This document shows, piece after piece, positions 11,205 through 21,943 of a stretch of DNA of 64,000 nucleotides. The translations under genes were made by a program, and so were the position numbers. The number at the start of each line of letters is the position of its first letter. The stretch's first letter is position 1. The notes below the pieces were generated by a model, which saw only the letters and a program-made list of their open reading frames with translations, had not been told where the DNA came from and ran no database searches. Origin of the DNA: Papio anubis (lineage: Eukaryota; Chordata; Mammalia; Primates; Cercopithecidae); the NCBI RefSeq assembly GCF_008728515.1, contig NC_044981.1, positions 115,786,385-115,850,384 of the forward strand, in the 5' to 3' direction.

Positions 11205-12765
11205 ATTATGATACTAAAAGAAATGTAATAAGTAGATCTTTTAAAACGGTAGCTCCTTTAATATAGTTTAAGCTTTGATAAGAATCAGGGGAAAATAGTT
11301 CAACTCAGCTTCAACTTCTCAAAAATCATGATTTCCACATAAGAAAGATGACCCTCCAGGGGAGAGGGGGAATCAGAGAGGGACATGGTACCTTGCTCTG
11401 CAAGCTGCAGGAGGGCACACATTTTGTCTGAGAAGACACATGGTTTTAGTCAAACAAGACTCTACACCTGTGAGGAACTTACTGTGGTGAAGGTAACATG
11501 CTCTATCCCTGAGAATCAACTTGAAAAAAAAGGATCCCTGAGAATCCTTGAAAAGGAACAGAACCCCTAATCAGGAAACGCTGCATATAATTTAAACATT
11601 AGAAATGAAAGTGTGTGCTAAGAATGAAACAGCAATAATGATATGGGCCTTTTTTCTTACCATTCTGTTGCCTGAATTCAACATCTTCCTTTGGAAGTGC
11701 ATCTTGTCTCCCTTAGCTGAACAGGTGTCTAGAGTCAGGGATGGGAAGCAGTAGGCAGAGGTGCGTGGACACACAGTGACATGGAGATGCAGGAGGAGCA
11801 GTTTATTAACAAACACTCCAGTTACAAGACAGGCTTGGAGACAAAGTCTTTGAGACAAAGACTTAAAGTCTCAAGGAGCTCTGGTAGTATTCATCTTGTA
11901 CAGGGAAGCAGCTGTCCACACAGAACTCCATACCCATTTTGCCTTCACTCCTTGCATAATAGGAAAATATATAGTATTTTATTAGGAGCTAGTAATATTT
12001 TCCCCTTTTGTTTTGGCTTTTCAGTGGAGGGAGGAATAGTAGAGAGCAGGAAAGAAAATGCAGTAACTCAATTAGGAAGAAGGTATAGGTGCTAGAAATA
12101 GTCTTCGTGGAAAGAACATCATATTGAGAGTAAGAGGGTAAATTTTGTTGGAAGGGAAATGAGGAACAAATCGATACAAGGTAAAGTAGTTGCCAAATCA
12201 TAGGAAAGAGTAGAGACAGAAACATTTTTTAGACTTGTCAAAACAACTCATTATTGTACGGCCTATGCCAAGGTCTTTAGAGTCGGTACATTTATTTATG
12301 TTTGCTCCTTAGACCACTGTAACTATTTAGTTTCTCTCCCAGCAGACAGGCATTGCTGACTTGATATTCTGGATTCTGTATCGGCCATCACACTTGGCCA
12401 TTTAAATGCTTTACTTGGACCATGGCCCTGGCACACATTTATCTCCAAGTTCATACTAAACCCTTTATTGTAGTGGTTTAATGGGCATTTAGTAGATTGA
12501 AACGAGCCTGAGAAATAACCACTTAACAACTCGTTACTATTGGATGGCTTCAGAATCTACTCACTGGTGCCTCCAACAGTTGTATGTGTTGCCCAAGGAT
12601 GTCCGGAGAGGTGAACGGACAGCCAACCACTTCTTTCACCAGATCACACCGTGATATGACACAAAATATCACCATGACTTGGAAATCCCATCTTTTTAAT
12701 TTCTATCTCTGGTTATTCCATGAAAGGAAAATGTTTAACAATATCTTCAGAATGTAGAGCTTTAG
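11205..12765. other. non-coding DNA, no element confirmed
   Basis: No gene is recognised. The 11610-11990 part contains GCAGTTTATTAACAAA, which could be an antisense polyadenylation region of an old LTR, but I could not establish ends. The overlapping frames at 11592-11858 (-) and 11781-12095 (+) look spurious. Confidence 0.45.
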
Positions 12766-12769
12766 AGCT

Positions 12770-12891
12770 CTGTTTCCTGCGGAGTAACTTAATTAAGCAC
12801 AAGTAATTTCAGACTATGCACAGGAGGGCACGAGTAGTAACTGGTTACCATTTGATGGTAGGATGCATAGTTTAGCTCCCTCAGGACAATC
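12770..12891 (+). repeat. left arm of 122-bp inverted repeat
   Basis: This segment is the reverse complement of 13761-13882 with no gaps and about 15 mismatches in 122 positions (about 88% identity). It includes a block of about 26 identical bases around ACTGGTTACCATTTGATG. About 12 of the mismatches are transitions, as expected of neutral decay. I do not recognise the family. It may be a terminal inverted repeat of a DNA transposon or a local inverted duplication. Confidence 0.9.
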
Positions 12892-12929
12892 TAGTGACTA
12901 TATGAGACACTAAAGAAATCATAGAGGCC

Positions 12930-13065
12930 CACCTTTGATTTTACAGTCGGAAGAACTATGGTCAGAGTGGCTGCTGCTTGTTCGAGGTCACACATTAACT
13001 ATGCAGAGGCAGAATTAAAACTGATGTCTACTGACTCTGAGGACTGTGATCTTTCTTCCTCACAG
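12930..13065 (-). repeat. MIR SINE fragment, antisense, between the inverted arms
   Basis: ATTTTACAGTCGGAAGAACT, CGAGGTCACACATTAACTAT and GCAGAGGCAGAATTAAAACT follow the antisense MIR order (tumour of phrases ATTTTACAGATGAGGAAACT, CAAGGTCACACAGCTAGTAA, GGCAGAGCTGGGATTCGAAC). It starts about 40 bp inside the left arm of the 122-bp inverted repeat. Confidence 0.62.
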
Positions 13066-13760
13066 TGCTGTCTGCTACAAATTTCTAAAATATAATGGTA
13101 CATAATGTGCAGATTTTAAGTGGGCATCCTTTCCTCTAAGTAACTGGCTTTTCGATTTGTTCTGTTCAAACTTGGTTCAAACATTTATTTTTCTAGCATT
13201 GACTTTGAGATTCTTCCAAATACTTGGAGACACCATGCACAAAGACACTGTATGCAGTGCACTTAATGTCAAACGCACTTGCTGCCAGAATGAACAAGAG
13301 TAAAAGGAGAATTGCTCTCAAAGACCGACATAGGAACCAGTCTCCAACTTGCTGTACTTCAGAAGTACACTGCAGATAATTGGATGATATTCCTCTATAC
13401 AAGTGTAAATGGGTAAGGCACTTCATCATCAGACTGCCTTGTGATTTAGCAAGTCTGCATCCAAAGATATCTCTAAATGCACATAAATGACTCAGGCTTT
13501 GTAAGCCGGAGAGAATGACAGGACAGCAAGCGATCAGTCAATGTCTCAGAGAGTTGGTGCCAAGAAGATGGAAGTAAAAATTGAGAGGAGCAACCTATAG
13601 CCAGGTCTGGATGTAGAACGTTGGTAAGGAAATAAACACTAAAAGTTCAGCATACACATGTCCACGAAGAAGCCATCTTGACAGAAATGGTATCATAAAG
13701 GGTAAATGAGAAAAGTCCCTTCTCTCTATTTGTTCTTGGTGTTACTACATTTTTATTATA

Positions 13761-13882
13761 GATTATCCCGAGGGAGCTGAACTATGTATCCTAACATCAA
13801 ATGGTAACCAGTTACTACTCACGTCCTCTTGTGCATAGACTGAAATTACTTGTGCGTAATTGAACTACTCTGCAGGAAACAG
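13761..13882 (-). repeat. right arm of 122-bp inverted repeat
   Basis: This is the partner of 12770-12891 in inverted orientation, with an 869-bp spacer. Outer ends read CTGTTTCCTGC in both arms when oriented outward-to-inward. Weak similarity may extend a further 30-40 bp outward. I found no convincing target-site duplication outside the arms. Confidence 0.9.
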
Positions 13883-13884
13883 AA

Positions 13885-14947
13885 TCCTCCAAATATCCTC
13901 AGCTTCCTAAAAGAGATTGCTATAAAAAAATCATAAAGTTAGTGCTCAGAATCTCAAATTTGATAAAGAGGTTTGTAGTTTTACACTATTCATATGGCAC
14001 ATTTTATTTTCCCTTATGTATTAGGCTTCCAGTCCCTGGGACCCTAAGACCTTCCAAGAAAATACTACCTGAATTTTTTCTTTCTGTTATCAGACTATTT
14101 CCCATAGGCCTTAGCTACATAGCTGACTGACGTTGCATTTACAAATAATATACAGGCAACGCTCTATTTGTGATGTAAGTATGATTGGCTTTTAGCTATA
14201 TTTCAAAGATGAACATTGAGTAATATTTTCCCCAGGGAGCCCCAGCAGTGAAATACCCCAACAACATTGATGTTTTTCGCAACCTGACCCAGATATCTGG
14301 TTACCCTTCAAATGACTGGGAGATTGTTCTCTGATTGCCTGGTTACACTTAATACACTCAGGATATACCTCTTTGGCCCCAAAAGAAAGGAAGTCCAGTG
14401 TCTGTAATTCCAGTGCAGCCGAAGACAACAGGATTCACATCCAATGACTGGCTACAGCGCTTAGCACTACTGAATTCCGACAAAAGTGTTGTCCCTTCTC
14501 CAGACAGATAAAAATGGACTTTGCTTTCTCAAAGACTCATGAGTATCCAAAAAATTCTACTTTCCCTTCTCATATGTAAACCTCAGAATCTTCCTTGAAG
14601 AGGTGAGAGACTCGAACACTTCACTCTCTTCTTTGGTTAAGGATTCTTCCCTTTCAGGAGGCTGACGGTTGGCTATAATATTTGCTTATGTTTCATCCTT
14701 TCTCTTTGAGTCTGAGTCTCTCTGTGGAGGTCCAATTGTCTAGGGGTGAAAAGAACCCATTCTAGCTCCAGTCATTGAATGAGAACATTAGTCCTTATAA
14801 AAACAACTATATTAGGGAATATTACTGGTTTCTACAGGGAAAGTAGATTTTCTGCTAGAATAGAAATGTGAATACTTCCTCTACTTTAAAGTACCGAAAA
14901 TGTTCTATTTCACCTTTCACAATGCCAAAGTCACCTCTGTATCACTC
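13885..14947. other. non-coding DNA, no element recognised
   Basis: No gene or repeat is recognised. Open frames at 13942-14130 (+) and 14192-14428 (-) have no protein resemblance. Confidence 0.5.
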
Positions 14948-14964
14948 AAAAGTATGTGTTGATT

Positions 14965-15260
14965 GGCCAGGCATTGGTGGCCCACGCCGGTAATCCCAGC
15001 ACTTTGGGAGGCTGAGGTGGGCAGATCATGAGGTCAGGAGATTGAGACCATCCTGGCTAACATGATGAAACCTCATCTCTGCTGAAAATACAAAAAATTA
15101 GCTGGGCGTGGTGGCACACGCCTGTAGTCTCAGCTACTTGGGAGGCTGAGGCAGGAGAATCACTTGAACCCGGGAGGTGGAAGTTGCAGTGAGCCGAGAT
15201 TGTGCCATTGCACTCCAGCCTGGGTGACAGAGCAAGACTCTGTCTCAAAAGAAAAAAAAA
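14965..15260 (+). mobile_element. full-length Alu (AluSc/AluY-like) with target-site duplications
   Basis: This is a complete dimeric Alu, from GGCCAGGCATTGGTGG through GATCATGAGGTCAGGAG and GAGACCATCCTGGCTAACA to the right arm and A-rich tail. The dimer linker and both A and B box regions are present. It is flanked by AAAGTATGTGTTGAT at 14949-14963 and 15261-15275, an exact target-site duplication that defines both ends. The open frame at 15057-15248 on the minus strand is an Alu translation. Confidence 0.96.
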
Positions 15261-15275
15261 AAAGTATGTGTTGAT

Positions 15276-16084
15276 AAATAAAAATTAAACTTTAAAAAAC
15301 ACATTGTTTTCCCATCACTTTTATTGTCTGATTGAGGATAATTACCTCATATTTGTCTCATTCAGTTCATCTTTCAACATGGGATTCTAGCTATAGAAGT
15401 TGTCATGAAACCAACCAAAGTTATCAACAGAACCCTGGCTTTAGAAGATGCTGCCTTGGGTTAACAAAGAGGAGAAAAATAACCTGTGTTTAAGTGTTTA
15501 ATTCTGTCTTCATAATGTATTTATTTCAAAGATTTTTAAGTGGAAATATAGGACTTTGTAAAATAAGTTTTTAAAAATATCCTTAATTGTTCATGGCCAG
15601 AGGAGATGAAATTGCCAGAATAAGGATGACATGGAACACTCAGGGGTAGAATAGGAAGGATGTAAATGTGAAGATACCAAGAGATGGCATCCTTGTTTCT
15701 CCATCAGTGCCTGTCATCACCAAGCTACCTTAAATAATCACATAATCTAAGGAAAATGAGTGGGCTTAGTATGCAAATGCAACTTAAAGACAATCCCCAG
15801 CTTTTCTTCCAGCATATTGCAGTCCCTGAGCCCATAGCGTAATAGAAATTCTGGAAGCTAGCATCTTCTAATCCAATAGAGCTCAATGGTAATAACAAAA
15901 ACCTCTAAAAAAGTCCTGTCTCAAGCTCAGAATAAGTTGTAACCTCATCTCTTTTTCTGTGTTGTATCTGAGTAGCGGTGTTGAATTCAAGCAATTAAAA
16001 AGTGGAAAATATTTGTAATATTCATGTATCAATAACACTGGTTAAACACTTATATATATAAAATGCACTTATATGAAGTGCATA
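15276..16084. other. non-coding DNA, no element recognised
   Basis: No gene, RNA gene or repeat is recognised between the Alu and the following MIR. Confidence 0.5.
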
Positions 16085-16290
16085 ATTTAGCACTTACTAT
16101 AGGCCAGATTCTTAACTTTGTGCATTGTCTCACTTGTTTCTCAAAGCAGTGCTGTGTGAAGTAGATACAATTCTTTTACCCATATTAATAGTTGAGAAAA
16201 CAATCTCATAGAGCAGAAATGACTTGCTGCAAGTTATACCATGAGTGACAGAGCTGAGAGGTTAGCACAGTCTCTCTGACAGGAACACCG
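16085..16290 (-). repeat. MIR SINE, antisense
   Basis: The element reads TTTAGCACTTACTATAGGCCAG, TTGTGCATTGTCTCACTTG, GAAGTAGATACAATTCTTTT, a degraded GAGAAAACA block, then CAAGTTATACCATGAGTGACAGAGCTGAGA. This is the consensus order of an antisense MIR over nearly its full length. Confidence 0.7.
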
Positions 16291-16294
16291 TAGC

Positions 16295-17530
16295 TTATAG
16301 CCACCAAGCAACATTGCCAAAACAGTAAGGAGGTATTTGAGTTTTGAGAGTCTGCGCACATACGCAGTTGATGGCTGTTCAGAAACTAAATATGAAAATA
16401 GCTTGGCTTGTGCAGGCCAGAAAATTGTTTATTCTATTTCCTAGGATGTAGGCTGGTGGCAGAAAGTAGACCCTGGAGAACAGGAGCACTTGGTTTCAAA
16501 TAAGATACCTGCATTAAATATTCAGCTTTCCTGCAGCTTTATGTGAGTACAGTACCAGAGGAATGGGCAAACTGGCAGTGGAAGGCTTGGTATAAACAAA
16601 TCTCTGCACTGGCCCCATTGAAGGCCTGATACTTCATCAACTGATGAGACCCAAAAGGGGTACCAGGAACATACAGTTTCTCCAGGGCCATTGCTGCAGT
16701 CTCCCTGGTTAGATCGTGGTGCCATTCAGGCCTCCAGGTTGATAGGAATTGATGTGGATTAGTTTCACAAAGCTACTTCTCTTTAGCCCCAGTCAAATGC
16801 AGCTGTCCAGGTAAACCTAATGCCAGCAATGATCAGATAGGCACCTTTGTGGTTGCTTGGATAATAGGTATGTTTATTTCCTCTGTGATGTCTGGGCAAG
16901 TGCCAAGTTTCAGGCCTCTGGCTAAGGAAGCAGAGGGAGTAAATGGGAAATTACCAGAGGGCTGGCTCTAGCTGAACATTTTTTCCAGCAGCTATTTGAT
17001 CATTCCAAACATAAAGAGGACAAGGAAGAGCCAAATTCATTTTGCAACTGGAGTCCTCTGGGTGTTCAGTCTCTTTGTAATATACTGTTAATGTGATTAA
17101 AATGGAGGCATTTAGACTTAAATGGTTGTTGGAATAAATTAGGGACATCAAAATTGGCAGAGTTTAGATTTTGAAGAACTCCATTCTGTCAGCTCTCCAT
17201 GGAAGTTAATCACTCCAATATTAAGCTGTTTTTTTCATGATGTGAAATTTGGCAGTGGACAAAATCAACAGGGTCACAGCTTCAAAGAGGAATCCACTAC
17301 ATTTTTGCAGAAAAATGTGCCTAAGAATGCCTCTTTTAAAAGACCTAAGAGGAAGCAGCTATTAATCAGATGGTGTAGAAGAGGTTTGTGTGTGCATACA
17401 TGTAATTACGTATACACAGTATCTGAGAGCCAGTCAGTGAAACCGATTTTTTAATGCAATCTGCTGTCTTCACTTTTCCCTTGGTTGGTCTTCAAAAATA
17501 AAAATAAGCAAAAATTCAAATAGCAAAAAC
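16295..17530. other. non-coding DNA, no element recognised
   Basis: No gene or repeat is recognised. Frames at 16522-16725 (-), 16951-17151 (-) and 17242-17454 (+) are short and lack recognisable domains. Confidence 0.5.
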
Positions 17531-17534
17531 ATCT

Positions 17535-17665
17535 CTCAATGTACATGTGACACAGATACACACATACATGTATATAAACACATATACACAGACAGGTAGC
17601 ATATGAAGAATAAGATGGTGAGAGATGTGTATGTATTTATATGCACACATGCACATGTGCACACT
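17535..17665. repeat. degenerate CA/TA-rich simple sequence
   Basis: The stretch is dominated by ACACAT, ATACACA and CATGTATA units, alternating purine and pyrimidine over much of its length. It resembles a decayed dinucleotide repeat and translates to the cysteine/tyrosine-rich minus-strand frame at 17536-17745, which is not a gene. Confidence 0.6.
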
Positions 17666-17821
17666 GACATTTTGGTTGCCTGGGTAGCAAGCAGAAACAG
17701 AAAGCTGCTCAGAGTAGAGCTAGCCACTTCTTGAAGATCTGACATGTCTCAGACAGTCGTGGGTAGCTCAGAACAAAGTCTTTGAAGAAAGCAAATTTGA
17801 ATGTTTATGATAGTATTTATA

Positions 17822-17863
17822 CCTCAGACTTTTTTTTTTTTTTTTTTTTCAATCCTCAGACTC
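17822..17863 (+). repeat. poly(T) tract flanked by a 9-bp direct repeat
   Basis: A run of about 21 T (17830-17850) is bracketed by CCTCAGACT at 17822-17830 and at 17855-17863. The repeat looks like a target-site duplication around an antisense poly(A) insertion with essentially no body. Confidence 0.7.
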
Positions 17864-17966
17864 CTTAAGTCCATGGGGAAAGGGCTGCAAAATAGGAGGC
17901 TGGCTTTTTGGCCTATGAATTAATGACAGTTTCTGGATCAGCTATTTCCCAGAGAACAAATCTCTC

Positions 17967-17968
<2 letters not shown>

Positions 17969-18016
<48 letters not shown>
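17969..18016 (+). repeat. (CA)24 microsatellite
   Basis: Twenty-four uninterrupted CA units are followed by decaying GACACATACACG repeats to about 18050. Pure arrays of this length are usually polymorphic in primates and form Z-DNA readily. Confidence 0.98.
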
Positions 18017-18019
<3 letters not shown>

Positions 18020-18054
18020 ACACATACACGTATACAGAAATATACACATGCACT

Positions 18055-18555
18055 CAACATTATCAGTTGTTCTGTATATGTGTGTCTACCACATTGTTAA
18101 TGGTTTTCATTTTCAGTGTTTTGAAGATTTTCCTGAAGGTTATCCAAATAGTAGCTTTACAAAAAAATACATAAAAGGCCACGTTTAAATTGTCTTTTGA
18201 ATGATGCCTTTGCTAGTCATGAAAATAAGCTCTTTCTCATATGCCTGAGTCAGTACTAAAAAAGAACCCGGCACTAGCCCTAATGAAAATCCAGTCTGGG
18301 GACTAGGAGAAATGGAATATACTGTGCCTTTTCTCTGAAATCATGACTCCATCCTCAAGAAGGCTATAGCAAACAATATTTAGGGGTAGAAAGTGTCCCA
18401 TGTAAAATATCCACTGGGAAGAGAACTTTGACTTACAATACTCCTGCATATGCTAGAGAAGAAAACAAAGCCTTTATTTCCTATGGTGTTTCAATCTTGG
18501 GCTTTTTGTGTGATCAGGTAAAAGGCAGTGTGGGCTACAGGTCTGGGGACCAGTT
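18055..18555. other. non-coding DNA, no element recognised
   Basis: I see no gene or repeat between the microsatellite and the next MIR. Confidence 0.5.
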
Positions 18556-18559
18556 CTCT

Positions 18560-18745
18560 GTTTTAGGCGCTGATTCTACATAGTTTGTGGCCTTGGACAA
18601 ATCATTAACCCCTATTCAGAACTCACCTGTAAAATTAGGATGAACATGTCAACCTCCTCCCCATTGTGGTTGAGAAGAACAAAGAAGATTCTTAGACATC
18701 ACCTGTTCGAAACTAACAAAGGACTTTATGAATATGAGCTATGGG
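18560..18745 (+). repeat. MIR SINE, sense
   Basis: GTGGCCTTGGACAAATCATT followed by CTGTAAAATTAGGATGAA, GTGGTTGAGAAGAACAAAG and a terminal block follow the sense MIR order from the GACCTTGGGCAAG motif onward. Confidence 0.6.
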
Positions 18746-18749
18746 GATT

Positions 18750-19745
18750 TACATAGAGGGAAACTAATGCATGCAAGTAGGAAGTGCAGCGCTTCCTTCT
18801 TGAGAGGAAGAGGCCTCAAGAGGAAGGCACCCCTGCAAAGGCAGGAGGGACTGGCTGCTATTGTCTAACCCATGTTGAGTGAGTGAGTCCTCTAAGGGCC
18901 TTTTTCATCTCCGTCTTCCAAGTGCTCACTTGTTTTGAATGCCTACGTGGTCAATTTGAGTTGAATTTCCAGCCTGCTAGTGTGTGTTGATGTTGTTGCT
19001 GAGAAACTTGCATTTCCCCTATAGATGAGTTGATATACCTTTCTATAGAGTCTGAGTTCCTGAACTTTCTTCCACTTTAGTGCTAATGTAATAAAAGTGC
19101 AATTGTTGCATAATGATCCAAAGCCCTAATTGATTCTCCAGTTACTGTAATTGTGTCTCTGACCTCCAAATCCACACTGAAGTCTGTTTTTGGTGGAGCA
19201 TTCTAACCAGAGCACAAGCCTGGAATGCATGGTGGGAGAACCTCAAGAAAAGGAGATCTTGTTTTAATTAAAATTAGACCTTACTAACAAAAGAAAAGAG
19301 TTATTCTCAGGCCTTGGATGCTAACAGGAGCAAGATTCCTCCTGAGGGGAGTGAACCTCAATGTTTTTTTAAAAATGTTACCAGCTTTTCAAATAAGTAG
19401 GCCGCTCAGTCCCTTAACAACCTAGATAGATAGCCTTTCTATAAATAGCTCATCCTATTACATTCCTGTTTATTCTCTGTTTATATGGTTACTGGCTTTA
19501 TTCTTGCCTATTGTGGGTAGATGCCCAGGCTCCAAGGCAACTTTGTATTTTTGTCTTTTGGCAAAGCAGAGCAAGGGGTGGGAGTGAAGAAGATGAAGAT
19601 GGCGACTCTCCCCCTACACCTACCAACACAGCAACCTACATACTGTCTGTCCCAATGTCCCCAAGGGCTCCAAGTAAATGATAATTTTGTCAAAAATGCA
19701 ATTGAATGATTAAAAGAATATGAATGATCTAGGTAAATTGTAAAG
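18750..19745. other. non-coding DNA, no element recognised
   Basis: No gene or repeat is recognised. The opposing frames at 19508-19795 (-) and 19521-19709 (+) overlap and have no domain resemblance. Confidence 0.5.
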
Positions 19746-19750
19746 CCTAA

Positions 19751-19850
19751 GATATACATACACATGTATATGCATGTGTATGTATATATACACATTTACA
19801 TTGATATACTATGCACACATGTGCATATGTATATGCATGTAGGTATATTC
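19751..19850. repeat. alternating purine-pyrimidine tract with palindromes
   Basis: About 100 bp is composed mostly of alternating RY steps (ATACACATGTATATGCATGT, GTATATATACAC and similar). Self-complementary words recur, so both Z-DNA and small cruciforms are possible. Confidence 0.75.
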
Positions 19851-19854
19851 ATAC

Positions 19855-20782
19855 TCTTAAATATGAATGCATTGAAACTTTAAATAAAAAGGGAGGAAGA
19901 CAATGAGTGCCATCTCGTGGAGAGGAGACCTACCAGTAAATTTTCCAAATTGTCAGTACTTCAGACATTTTTTAAATGACTACCCAATATTCCTCGGAGT
20001 AAATATTTTCTTCCTGCCTTTCTAGATTTTTCGTGTAAATAACAATAAGTGTCCTCTACATGAATGCTGTCTTGTTCCTTTGTGCCAGGACATGCTTTAA
20101 GGAATGAACTGCGTTCATGGGAGTGGGTGTTTCGGTGAATCAGAAAATGAATTCATTACTGACCCCAGCTCTGGCAAAGGTCTCAAAAGTTGTTACAAAT
20201 TTATAAGAAATATGACAACAGACTCAACGACTCACTGTGTTTTAAGGCTGTGACCAGTTGATGCCATTGCAGCTGCTACTCCCGACAATGTCATTCCATC
20301 ACATTGTTCACACTCTGACTGTCCACGCACAAAAGCTCAGTTGAATCCAAGGCATGTGTTTTTACTTCAATTCAATAAATTGGCATCCCAATCTACTAGC
20401 CTATCTACGCATACAGTCCTAGAGGCTGTAGTAATGCACTATTGGCTCAGTTGCCTGAGGTGCACACATGGACAAATGCCTGCTCATACTCTGTTATGTG
20501 TAGATACGGACAAGAAGGAGAATTTACTTCTTCCTAGTGCAAACATCATCAAGGATAGAGGTTCATATCCCAGGGGGTGGTGAGAGTCTGTGGGAAAACT
20601 GAGTCCTGCTAAATGTTACATGGACACAATTCATTAATAGAAGCTCATTACTCAGCATAGGGGTAGGAGGTGTGTTAATAGCTATTACACAAATAGGATT
20701 GGAAAAGGTAATAATGTCTGAGTTTCTGAAACTGAGTAAGAAAGGGCATTACTAGTACAAGTAGCTTACATGTATCCTTGCA
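19855..20782. other. non-coding DNA, no element recognised
   Basis: No gene or repeat is recognised. The frame at 20341-20583 (+) has no protein resemblance. Confidence 0.5.
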
Positions 20783-20801
20783 TGTATTCATTCACCAAAT
20801 A
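20783..20801 (-). repeat. L2 LINE 3' terminus, antisense, left of MADE1
   Basis: TGTATTCATTCACCAAATA matches the antisense L2 terminus (ATTCATTCAACAAATATTTA). The element resumes at 20875 after the MADE1 insertion. Confidence 0.6.
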
Positions 20802-20872
20802 TTAGGTTGGTACAAAAGTAATCATGGTTACTTTTAATGGTGAAAACCACGATTACTTTTCCACCAACTTAA
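20802..20872. mobile_element. MADE1 mariner-derived MITE (miR-548-type hairpin)
   Basis: This is a 71-bp near-palindrome beginning TTAGGTTGGTACAAAAGTAA and ending TTACTTTTCCACCAACTTAA. It matches the 80-bp MADE1 consensus with about nine bases missing from the centre. It sits between TA dinucleotides (20800-20801 and 20873-20874), the mariner target. MADE1 copies are the source of the primate miR-548 family, and this hairpin keeps long paired arms. Whether it is transcribed or processed is unknown. Confidence 0.93.
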
Positions 20873-20874
20873 TA

Positions 20875-21265
20875 TTATGGAGTGCTTATGTGGTACCCAC
20901 ACTAGGGATAATGCAAGAGATCAAACTGGCAAGAATGGATAAAACTCCCTGCTCTCGAAGGACTTACGTTCTAGTAGGGAAATCCAATAAATAAATATAC
21001 TATTTGTTGTAGGATGACAATAATTAAGGAGAAAAATAAATAGGTAGTGGGGAGAGGCTCTTGGTTAGAGAGAATGTTGTAATTTTAGATAAGGTGGCAA
21101 GGGAAGGCCTCACAGAGAAAGGGAAACTGGAGTCAAGCCTTGGAGGAGGTAAGAGAGCAAGCTTTGGAAATATGTTGGGCAGAAGCACTTCAGGCAGAAG
21201 GATCAGTGAAGCAAAGAGCCTGTGGCAGGCCTATGCCTGGCATGTCAAGAAGCAGCAATCCGTGC
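20875..21265 (-). repeat. L2 LINE 3' region, antisense
   Basis: The order of blocks is that of an antisense L2 3' end: GGAGTGCTTATGTGGTACC, CTCCCTGCTCTCGAAGGACT, TACGTTCTAGTAGGGAAA, AATAAATAAATA, AAGGCCTCACAGAGAA, then CTTCAGGCAGAAGGA and GCAAAGAGCCTGTGGCAGG. The coding region is not included. The + frame at 21061-21300 is a product of this repeat. Confidence 0.65.
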
Positions 21266-21269
21266 ACCA

Positions 21270-21440
21270 GGCACTGGGACAGGTTCTTCTTCACATTTAG
21301 TCTCATTATAACCTCTTCACCACAGTGAGGGAGAATCTGATTAAAATCCCATTTTATAGAGAAGAAAATCACTTTAACCAAATGTTCACAAGCGCATATA
21401 ACAAGCACACCAGGGGACTGAACAATGTGCCCAACCTGGT
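21270..21440 (-). repeat. MIR-like fragment, antisense
   Basis: CACCAGGCACTGGGACAGGT, TCTCATTATAACCTCTTC, ATCCCATTTTATAGAGAAGA and a degraded GGGACTGAACAATGTGCCCA resemble the antisense MIR or MIR-like L2 end. Confidence 0.45.
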
Positions 21441-21852
21441 CAGTGGTGAAGTTAACTTGGCCCCTGGCCTTGATATTTTTGTACACTAAGCCTTGTAGCT
21501 GAGGGACTGAGCAAATGGATCGCTCAGAGGTTGGAGTATGAGGAGGTGTAGTGGGCTCAGGAGGAAAGGATGTTGTTAGGGGCAGATATGGACGTACCTA
21601 GAATTTTTAGAATTATTTTATAAAGAACAGTTGGTGTTTTCCCTACAGACTATGTTCTTTTCATAAGTCCAGATATAGAATTTCAGTGTGGAATCTCTTT
21701 TGATTTACCATATTTTAATAAATTAGGCTTTATAATTTTCTCTCCTATTTTCAAAAGCTAAGGAATATAGTTTCTGAAGTTAATGCATCAACTACTTGAA
21801 AATCATTAAGTTGTGCTAAAGAATCTGATTGCACCTATCGCTATTTCACATC

Positions 21853-21882
21853 TATTCATTCACCAAAGATTAGGTTGGTGCA
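21853..21882 (+). repeat. second copy of the L2-MADE1 left junction
   Basis: Positions 21853-21880 match 20785-20812 at 26 of 28 bases, spanning both the L2 flank (TATTCATTCACCAAA) and the first bases of MADE1 (ATTAGGTTGGT). The remainder of MADE1 is absent here. Confidence 0.75.
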
Positions 21883-21943
21883 ACTCATGTCAAAGTCTAG
21901 AAATCACATTTTGTGTTCTCTGTTTTAAAAACTGATAGAAGTT

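Noticed and set aside
17908..18174. Threonine-histidine repeat protein
   Set aside because: It is a translation of the (CA)n microsatellite.
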